Positions 55,816 through 64,000 of a stretch of DNA of 64,000 bases are shown here, piece after piece. Positions within the stretch are counted from its first letter, which is position 1; each line of letters starts with the position of its first letter. The notes under the pieces are model-generated. The model had not been told where the DNA came from. It saw only the letters and a program-made list of their open reading frames with translations, and searched no databases. The position numbers and the translations under genes are program-made. Source of the stretch: Cantharellus purpuraceus (lineage: Eukaryota > Basidiomycota > Agaricomycetes > Cantharellales > Hydnaceae); assembly GCA_025174535.1 (NCBI GenBank), contig JALBUN010000005.1, positions 496,001 to 560,000 of the forward strand. The letters run 5' to 3'.

Positions 55816-56891
55816 CACTCCTCCTTAAGCTCGATGTAGTCCCACCAACTCAGTAAGGTGTGTGAGTGCCAGTGAGGTGAGTGGTTTTGTGAGCATGTCA
55901 GCGGCCATGTTGCTAGTTGGGCAGTAGTGGACGGATATGAGTCCTCTTTGTACCACATCACAGATAAAGTGGTACCGGATATTGATATGTTTCATTCGTG
56001 AGTGGAATTTGTTGTCCTTTGACACTATGATAGCTGACTGGTTGTCACAGTACAGCGTGACTGGTTTGGAAAGTGGTCGCATAATCTCAGATATGAACAT
56101 TTGAATCTATATGGCTTCTTTCGTTGCGTGAGTGGCTGTGATGTACTCTGCTTTGGTGGTGGATAGTGTGACGATTGACTGTTTTTTCGAGCTCTAGGAT
56201 ACGGCACTGCCATCTATGGTGAATATGTAGCCAGAGATTGCGTGCCGATGTTCCTGTGTGCTGCCATCTGCATCGGTGAATCCTTCCAGCCCGTTGTGGT
56301 TCTGTAGCATAGGTTGTGCCCAGGTAAAGTTCCCTCGTTCTCCAATCACTAGCTTCTGGCTAACTTAGGTATCTGAATACCCTTTTCACTGCCTCCCAGT
56401 GTGGCTTTCCTGGGTTCTGCATAAACTGTGATAAGAAGGTTACTGTGAATGCGATGTCTGGGCGGGTGCCAAGTGCTGCATACATTAATGAGCCAATCGC
56501 TTCCTGGTATGGCACCCCTTGCATGGCTTCATGTTCCATGCAGTAGACGGGCATTGACTAACGCTCAGTTTGTCCTGTGGGTTGAGTGGCGCTGCAAGTG
56601 AATTTGCATTTTCCATCCCAAATCGCTCTAATATCTTCGTGATATAGGCTTTCTGTGAGAATGAAATGGTGCGTGTAGTGCGGTCTCATTTGATCTCAAT
56701 TCTGAGCAGCCAACGTAACTCACCCAGGTCTTTTATCTTGAATCTGGTACATAGCTGGTCCTTGAATTCATGGATCACTGATTTGCTGCTGCCGGTCATT
56801 GTTAGGTCATCTACATCAGCCATGATGACGATACTGTCTGAGCGGGTGTGTCTGTAGAAGACTGCATGCTCGACCTTGCAGTGTGAGTATC
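55816..56891 (-). pseudogene. Copia E fragment: RT palm to RNase H end
   Basis: Minus frames carry MADVDDLTMTGSS (the YVDD site as ADVDD), FKDQLCTRFKIKDLGELRWLL, then [20 protein letters not shown] (56554-56360) and LYCDNQSAIIVSKDNKFHSR, HINIRYHFICDVV, MAADMLTKPL (56100-55825). Family C LTR at 56892 truncates it in RT. Confidence 0.88.
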
Positions 56892-57558
56892 TGTTACATC
56901 CTGTAATACCGAGTTCCGATCTCCGGATTCCATCTCCACCTCCATCAACTCCACCTCCATCAACTCCACCTCCATCAACTCCACCTCCATCAACTCCACC
57001 TCCATCAACTCCACCTCCATCAACTCCACCTCCGTCAACTCCGGACCCCGCCATTGTTCTCCTCATTAGTAGTCTTCTTCTTATGGGTTACAACAACCGT
57101 TATACTTTCTAATTGTTTAGTATTAGTTTGGACATGAGTCCAAACTCCAAACTCCTTTCCATGTTGTATTCCATATTAGTCTTATTGTCTTATCGCTTTT
57201 AGCTTTACCATTCAATTCTCTACATACTTATACGGGCTACTTCTTGTATGTTACAGTAGTTTGTATATCAACTAAGATTCCCCATCAGCTTCTTGGTTAC
57301 TAGCTTCTTGACAAGTATCTTCTTGACAAGTTGAACTCTGGATCTTTGATCCAACTCCGTACTCTGAACTCCAAAATATTGGACCGACGATTCGAGGGGG
57401 CGCAACATAAGTTGAAGCCAAGTCCACTTGATCCGACTCAATAGTTATTTGTCCCCATCTGTCTCCGGTTGAACTGGAACAGTAAAGTCCCATCCCCTTC
57501 CTCACTAGTATCTGAACACCAGCTACTCCTTTAAACTCCGAGTTTTCAGCACTTAACA
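56892..57558 (+). repeat. LTR family C, copy 4 (667 bp)
   Basis: Starts TGTTACATCCTGTAA, ends GCACTTAACA. The flanks (GTATC, AACTG) do not match, so it is either part of a rearranged element or a recombinant. A 15-bp minisatellite expands it (56937-57046). Confidence 0.85.
56937..57046. repeat. 15-bp minisatellite in LTR C
   Basis: Seven or so units of CTCCACCTCCATCAA, almost perfect. The copy at 29786-30373 has about two units and 29342 has none that are clear. The repeat creates misleading ORFs (STPPP on plus, DGGGV and VELME on minus). Confidence 0.9.
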
Positions 57559-58077
57559 AACTGCCCCTCTGGTAGGCTCACCATTGCATCTGTGGCCACG
57601 GCTGTTATTTGCGGTGGGTGTGGCTGAAGAAGATGACACAGCAGAGGTGGAGAGGGTGGAAGTGGAGATCCCAATGCCAACATGAAGCTTGATTCAAATG
57701 CAGAGCCCGAGGCAGGTGTGGATGTTGGGACAGATAGGGAGCTGGATCCAACCTCAAATTGCTACAAGGAGATGGCTTGGGTAGCTGCAGTTGAAGCTCA
57801 CAAAAGGGTGGAGCTATATGCTGCTACCACCAAGAAAAATCTCGAGGTTGTGGTCTTTTCATTGAAGGCGCACCCAAGTGCTGATACAGAGAAGCAGGAG
57901 GTGGATCAGCAGGTCATATGGTGCAAGGTGGAGAATCATGTATTGGCGACTTGTAAGAAGGAGCTGTGCATTGCTAGGTCAGCGATCCAGCTTCACAAGC
58001 GCAAGATGGAGAGGGTGGTGGTGGAACAGCAGGACAAGGAGGAGAGGGAGCACTTGGAGGCCGCATCAAGAAGGAGC

Positions 58078-59496
58078 GGTGTTGGTTTGCTTATGGAATA
58101 GATCCTATAAGCCTGCGTGCAACGGTCCTAGCAAACAGACAGTGTGTAACGCAGTTGTTCAGCACACCAAAGAACAATCGGGTTGAGGGGTAGGAGCAGC
58201 CTAACAGGAAAGTGGAATAGTGCTCTGTGGTTGGATGAGGATGGGAGCAAAAGGATGGTCCAGATGGCTGATCATGCTCTGTGACTGGATGACAATGGGG
58301 AGCCTGGTTGAGAGGTACATGAAAGCTGGTTTCAGGAGATGCAACCTCTGGGTGGTGGAGGGAAATCTGATCATTGAACCAAGGTGTTTTACCTCAGTGT
58401 AGAGCTGATGGATTGTGATGTAGGGTGTAGAGCGTAGACTTAGAGTGTGACTTTAGAGTGTTGGCTGAAAACTTGTTGATTGATTCCAAAGGTGAAAACT
58501 GGCACCCTTTTATATACAAATCCCCGGGGCACAACGACACAATATGAGGAGCAAATGATGCGATATGATGCAAGAAATGCTGATCAAGCCAGCTGATGAA
58601 GCGTGTGGAGTTGAACTACTAATGGGGAAATCATGGAGAAATGAAGCGACAGATAGGGGTAATCTTTGTAAGAATAGGAGATGATGAGTAATAAAAGAAC
58701 CAAAAATAGAACAAGGATGAGTAAGTCATGTATGAATGAATTAAAAGATGAAACAGGGGTGAGTCATATAAAAGAACAATAGAAATGTCCACCAATACCA
58801 TCTTTCCTATGGCTCTGAAGGTAAATCGACCCTGAGTCACATGAGGACTTCAGTCAGCATCCACAACAAATACTCCTTATTGTCTTAGTGATCCATCTCC
58901 ATATGGTATCCTGTTCCAAGGATATTCAGTCCCTTTACCTGACATGATGTAACCTGAGTCGGATTGAAGGGGGAGGATAGGTCGGCAATGACAACTGAAA
59001 CTCTACCTCACGTTCGACTCTTCTATCCATGTTATGATATAGAGGTGAAATACTGAGGAATGTATATGGTTCAATGGAATTGTGAAAGAATATGGGATTG
59101 CCAATGGCATAAGAGAGACATGGTGGGGATCTTGGATATTGAAAGAGTTTTGGAAGTATTTTGACACATGGAGGTGGCTTAACATGCCTGTGGAGCTCGG
59201 CATATTTTTGATAGTCCTCTGTGTCCAGAGACCAGTGTGACATATTATTAGAAGAGATGTTGGAGAGGGGAATAGAATTGGAAGCCATGTGAATGATGAT
59301 GAAAGGATCGGTGTGAATAGAAGGCTGATAATGATTGATGGCAATGAAACACAAGTGACGACCGATGGCTAGAATTAGAGACTGAGGTGGAGAGGGAGTT
59401 GCGGTGCTATTTAAAAGTTTGATATGAAAGATGCTGGCGGAGTTGGACTGTCAGAGTGGTTCAATATACGTCCTTGATGTGTCCTGGCTTGTCAGT
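58078..59496 (-). repeat. Repeat J, copy 3 (about 1.42 kb, inserted in ORF K)
   Basis: The uninterrupted ORF K at 10251-10275 (AAGGAGC then AGACCACCC) sets both ends. No clear target duplication. Minus-sense features: TTTAAATA box (59420-59411), short ORF (59288-58938), second TATA (58515-58505). The unit lacks the LTR present in copy 2. Confidence 0.65.
58938..59288 (-). CDS. Short conserved ORF of repeat J, best copy
   Basis: This is the most complete version, starting MASNSIPLSNISSNN about 125 bp below a TTTAAATA box. It runs through SLDTEDYQKYAELHRHVKPP, SPPCLSYAIG and PIFFHNSIEPYTF to RLRLHHVR, about 116 residues. The copies at 155-583 and 7319-7781 differ mainly by substitutions and a frameshift. 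No known fold recognised. Expression is unknown; the frame may be only a by-product of a recently spread repeat. Confidence 0.35.
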
Positions 59497-60137
59497 AGAC
59501 CACCCAAGGCTCTGGCTCTGATGGAGCCATTCAGTGGGCCCAGCGTGATTTGCGACTTGTGTTGTGACACGGGCGTGGAGTGTGTATGGCCCACTGGCCC
59601 AACTTGCCGCCTTTGGTCCTGCGATTGTTGTTGGGGTTGGAAAGGAGGGTGTAAGATCGATGGGAAGTTTGATCCCCAAAGTCGGAGCATCAAGCCCTGA
59701 CTAGTGGTACAAGGAGGGGTGGAGAAAGGACCAGAAGGTCATCCGACCCAAAAGCAGTGGATGGAGATGGGTGCTGTGGCAGCTGGGGGGAGTGGTGTTA
59801 GATTGGAAGGAGCAATGTCTGGTGCAGGTATGGGGTGCATCTCTGTGCCCAACAGTACTGTGGGCCAGCTTATCCAGCTGGTTAACCTGCAGTCAGAGCA
59901 CCTCCAGTGGACGGAGGGGTTGTTAGTGGAGTTAGTGAAGACGATGAAACGGAAGGAGGTTCTGGAGGGTCAGTGGACTGCTGAGTTATGTCGGCTGCAG
60001 AAGTTCATGGCCCCCTTGGACGAGAATTCAGACATGGGGGATGAGAAAGATTGGGTGTTGGATGTGGAGAGCGATGATGAGTTGGAGATGGAGCCGGTAG
60101 ACAAGGGGAAGGGAAAAAGGAAACACAATGTATAACT

Positions 60138-60840
60138 TAAAAAATGATTTTGATTTTAATGCGACTACTGGTGTCTCTCCATTCTTTGCTAATAAATGCT
60201 ACCATCTGAACATCTCTGTCCACCCTGAGAAGGAACTCACCTCCACCAAAGCCCACCAATTTGTAACCGACCTCGATCAACTACACCAACATCTCTGAGA
60301 AACCATCTCTGATGCCCAGAAACAATACCAAGTCTCTGTGGACCGACACCACATTCTGGCTCTGGATCTGCAAATTGGAGACAAAGTATTCATCAAGGCC
60401 AAACACTTCCAGACCACCCGTCCATCAAAGAAACTCTCTGAGGAATACTTAGGTCCTTATGAGGTCATTGCTTGTGCAGGCAGCAGGTCCTTCACCCTCT
60501 GCCTCCCTGACCACTTCTGAACAGTTCACCTGGTCTTCCATATATCAATGCTTGAACCTGCTACTACAAACAAGATCTCTGGTCACACCCAACCTCCACC
60601 TCCTCCAATCATCAGCAAAGGAGATAATGAATATGAGATATCTGAGATCCTGGACTTAAAGATTGATTGTCGTACAAGTGCAAGCTCCAGTACCTAGTCA
60701 AATGGACTGGATACAAAGGCACCAATGAAGAGTCCTCATGGATCTCCATGTCCAAACTTGATCATGCATCCAAATCCATCTCCAATTTTCACTGCGCTTA
60801 TCCAGACAAACCTGGCCTTCTTATGAATCTTTAAGTCCAT
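60138..60840 (+). pseudogene. Gy2 integrase C-terminal and chromodomain fragment
   Basis: Plus-strand blocks: VSVHPEKELTSTKAHQFV-type segment, then LQIGDKVFIKAKHFQTTRPS and EEYLGPYEVIACAGSRSFTL (60338-60520), a FHISMLEP-like turn, and EYEISEILDLKID with a frameshifted chromodomain. It matches 36850-37440. It abuts ORF K at 60135 and a reversed Gy2 pol at about 61020. Confidence 0.85.
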
Positions 60841-61019
60841 TACTGACACTAATTCTATTATTTTGCACCATCATTTTATTACAACTCACAAAAGGAATTA
60901 CAAGTCTACCCAACCTCCAAAAGAATCTCACTCTGCCCCATTTTTTCACCACTCCAAAATATTATGTTGTAGGCAAACTCTGCAATTGGAAGTAGGTCAG
61001 CCCAGTTGTCTTGTTGATA

Positions 61020-63976
61020 GTTACAATACACTCAGAGATATTGTTCCAGGGACTGATTCATTCATTCTGTTTGTCTGTTCCCCTCAGGATGGTATCCAGA
61101 GGTGAAATGAAGCTTCATGTTGAGAGCCTTTCCTAATGTGTGGAAGAAGGAGGACATGAACTCTGAGCCCTGATTGGATGTGACATGCAATGAGACTCCA
61201 TTTTTAGAGAATACATGGATAACAAACAACTTAGCTAGTGAGGCAGAGGTGATGGTGTCATGCGTGTTGAGAAATAAATTTGTGATGGTGCCTTGCTGAG
61301 AGCGTTCTGTGTGAAGTAGAATTTGAGTAGGGAGTGGGGAAGTGATGTGGACTGGGTTTATGCACAGTCAAATAAAAGATATACTTGATTAGTATCTTCC
61401 TACAAAGTTTGAAAAGATTCAGTGTGATCCTCATCTAGATATTGACAATTTAAGTATGATGCAGGAACTGATGCTTCAAAATCAGGTAAATGCTTAATAA
61501 AAAATTAACCAGTGGAGCTCAGGCTTCTAAAACTGGGCTTCAAATAGATGTTGCAATATCCTAGTAGAATATGCAAAATATTGTAGAAAGATGCGTTCGT
61601 TCTGGAGTTATTTGAGATACAAAGAGTTCAGATACAAGACAACAAAAACAAGTGAGAGGAAATTCTCTAGTCCTTTGCATATTTAGCTAGGCATGTTTTA
61701 TACAAGATATGCATGCTAATGACTCATGATAAAAGTTCTGTGTCATGTGAATAAAGGGAAAGTGATTTATGATAAAAACAAAATGGGAGGTGATGTCAAA
61801 TAGGGAAAATGATGAAATAAATCAAAAGAAAAATTGGGGTGAATGTTCAGATGATTGTGGAGCTTACAGGGGCTCCTCCTTTCCCCTCTCAGTCGTTTTC
61901 CCTCATCTCCTTATCCCCTCCTGAGCTCCTGAGCCTCCTATATGCTCCTATCCCTCCTATCCCTTCTGTTCCCCCCTCTCCTTTTTCTCCCCAGAAGTCT
62001 CGTATTCCAAATAACAATGTGTTGGAATGAATAGTGACTGTTTGGTGAACCTGTCAACAATCACAAGTATGGTGTCATATCCAAGTGATGGGGGAAGCTT
62101 CTCTATGAAATCCATGGAGATGGAGTTCCATGGTTGTTCTAGGACTAGAAGTTGCTTAAGCATTCTGTAGGGTTTGTGCCTTTGTGATTTTGAGCACATA
62201 CATGTGGTACAAGAGTTACAGTAGTGTTGAATGTATTCTCACATTTTTGGCCATATGTAGTCTTGTTGGATTAACCCTTGTGTGCAATTTTGCCCAAAAT
62301 GGCCAGAGATCAGGTAATCATGATAATACTGCAAAACTCAGAGTTGGAGACCATTGGCATTGGGGATGTATATCTGGTCATTGTGTCAGAGGTGTCCTTC
62401 GAGGTCAAGTGACCACTTTGGATCAGAAGGGTCCAAGTGTTTAACTGCAACAGGATCAGATCAGAGTGATGAGCAGATGTTGGAGCAGAGTTGGTCAATG
62501 ACCATAATGGTGACAGCTCAGAGGGTGGGAGTCATGAGGGTGGATGCTCATAGGGATGATGCCAGCTGCTCATTAGTGAACACAGGATGAAAGTTGTGTG
62601 GGTTTACAGTGGCATAGTTGCTACTCCCCTCTTTAGGGTAGACATCCCAGCATCTAGTTAATGCATTGGGCTTTGCTCCAAGTTGACCAGGACGGAAACA
62701 GATAACAAGGTTGAACTGAGACAGGTATTTGGGCCATCAGACCTGTCTCCGCATGAGTAGTTTTGTTGTGGAGAAGCATTCCAAGTTCTTGTGGTCCATT
62801 ATGAGGTCCACTGGATCAGAGGGGCCTTTGAGGTAGTGTCTCCATATCCGGAAGGCTTCATATATGGCAAGGAGCTCTTTGTCATGGATGTCATAGTTCA
62901 GTTTGGGGGGCATAAATGTATGCAAGTGAAAAGCGATCGGGTGTACTTGTCTATCATCTCTCCAGATGATGGACAGGATCATGGCAAGTGCATAGTTAGA
63001 TCTCTAATAGGATAGGAACCTCTGGAACCCAATGAGTCAGTATCAGAGTAGAAGTAAAGGCCTTTTTCAAGGTCTTAGAGCTCTGTCTACATTCGTCAGT
63101 GAAATTCCATTGGATACCCTTCCTAGTAAGTCAGGTGAGTGGAATGGTAATATTGGGGTAGCTGTAAATGAAGCGGCAGTAGAAGTTGGCAAACCCCAAG
63201 AAGGACTGTATGTCTTTGACTTTTTGCAGTTCTGGCCATTCCTGTATGGCTTTGATTTTGTCATCAGACATTGTCAGTCCTGCCAGGAAGAGGGTATAGC
63301 CTAGATACTTAACTGAGTCAGAGTGGAATTTGCATTTGTTGGTGCAGGCGAAGAGGCCATGTTTTCAGAGACATCAGAGTACTTCTTGGACATGTGTCTG
63401 ATGTTCTTCTTCATTATCTGAATATACCAAAATGTCATCTAAGTAAATGAGGATGGTAACATTGAGGAGGTTGGTGAAGGTATCATTCATGAACCACTGG
63501 AAGGTGGCCAGAGCATTGGTTAGTCCAAAAGGCATGATGCACCATTTTGAAGATCCATATCGAGTGTAGAAAGTCATTTTCCACTCATCACCTTCTCTGA
63601 TGCAGACTAGATGGTAGGCATGTCAGAGATCTATTTTGGAATAGATCTTAGCCTTTCATGGGCTCTCAAGTAGGTCTGTGGTGTGAGGTATTGGGTATCG
63701 GTCTTTCTTGGTGATCTTGTTAAGTCCATGGAAGTTAATGCAAAGACGGAGTGATCTGTCTTTTTTGTGGACAAATAGGACTGGAGCTCCATAGGGGGAT
63801 AAGGATGGGTGGATGAAGCCTGTGGCCAAGTTCTTGTCTATGTTTAGAGCCAGTAGCTCTTTTTGGGATAGCAAGTAGATAGGGCCAAGCAGAGGGGTGG
63901 AGTTGTCATACAACTCACTTTTGAGATCATATGGTTGGTATTCCGCTAGGGAGTTGGCTTTAGACTTGCTGAACAT
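61020..63976 (-). mobile_element. Gy2 pol, minus strand, split by an LTR
   Basis: Minus-strand order: RT start (63976-63656, FSKSKANSLAEYQPYDLKSE and GAPVLFVHKKDRSLRLCINF), RT palm with [10 protein letters not shown] (63577-63374), RNase H (62982-62737, ELLAIYEAFRIWRHYL, MDHKNLECFST), integrase (62199-62017), solo LTR B, integrase core continuation (61264-61020, NQGSEF, GYHPEGNRQ). Stops and shifts throughout. The N-terminal part leaves the window. Confidence 0.88.
61265..62016 (-). repeat. Solo LTR, family B (752 bp)
   Basis: Plus-strand ends TGTTGAGAA and AATAACA; decayed target duplication ATGCG (61260-61264) and ATGTG (62017-62021). It splits the Gy2 integrase after the PTHD/TH segment. 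The most diverged copy of the family in this window. Confidence 0.9.
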
Positions 63977-64000
63977 GTTGGCGAACTCATGATACTCCTT

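Larger units (their letters stand above)
57595..60135 (+). pseudogene. ORF K copy 2, split by repeat J
   Basis: The first part (57605-58077) encodes the acidic N-terminus and the AAVEAHKRVELYAATTKKNL block and a charged helix, with one frameshift near 57680. Repeat J interrupts it at 58078-59496. The second part starts RPPKALALMEPFSGPSVICD and continues through a Cys-rich stretch (LCCDTGVECV, CRLWSCDCCW, GCKID) to a stop at 59700. The frame from 59704 then encodes a Gly-rich linker, a helix (LVNLQSEHLQWTEGLLVELV), an acidic run and a basic KGKGKRK tail. The cysteine pairs suggest zinc binding and the tail a nuclear signal. I do not recognise the family. Confidence 0.5.

Noticed and set aside
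56686..57112. ORFs with STPPP, DGGGV and VELME repeats on both strands.
   Set aside because: They are translations of the 15-bp minisatellite of LTR C in several frames and join it to copia RT sequence across an insertion boundary.

Overview
The window looks like a chromosome segment of a basidiomycete fungus, probably an Agaricomycete. Three things suggest this: introns of about 48-83 nt, a fused URA2/CAD-type pyrimidine gene, and a very dense load of Ty3/gypsy and Ty1/copia retrotransposons with many nested solo LTRs. All intron models and domain calls are read by eye; no database search was run.

Only two islands look like host genes. At 20.1-28.7 kb an arylamine N-acetyltransferase-type gene (minus strand, three exons, complete Cys-His-Asp triad) is divergently paired with URA2 (plus strand, nine exons, 2253 residues: glutamine amidotransferase, carbamoyl-phosphate synthetase, degenerate dihydroorotase, aspartate transcarbamoylase). 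Only 153 bp separate the two start codons, and a 20-bp perfect palindrome lies there. At 41.1-50.4 kb a large intron-rich polyketide synthase gene (minus strand; KS-AT-DH-MT-inactive reductase-like region-KR-ACP-terminal reductase) reads as intact. It is enclosed by copia 3-prime ends whose LTRs point inward from both sides.

Everything else is repeat. From 0.8 to 7.1 kb lies a decayed, CpG-poor gypsy element on the minus strand (Gy1), split by two solo LTRs. From 10.5 to 16.7 kb lies a complete, apparently recent copia element with an intact 1473-residue polyprotein, near-identical LTRs and a 5-bp target duplication. At 29-40 kb and 51-64 kb there are mosaics of Gy1, a second chromodomain-bearing gypsy family (Gy2), at least three copia lineages, and solo LTRs. 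I label the LTR families A to I locally; these names are not published ones. Clean 5-bp target duplications support most solo LTR calls, and two paralogous empty sites are present inside the window.

The least explained parts are: (1) a recurring hairpin followed directly by a splice-donor-like GT in several copia-type LTRs, often with a second copy of the hairpin arm downstream, which looks like an intron made by duplication; (2) a 565-bp AT-rich inverted-repeat element with a second copy of its right end 173/174 identical; (3) a dispersed repeat (J) with two TATA boxes and a conserved short ORF, inserted into a Cys-rich coiled-coil ORF (K); (4) a 12-bp tandem array of TGACTC sites upstream of an LTR-like TATA box.
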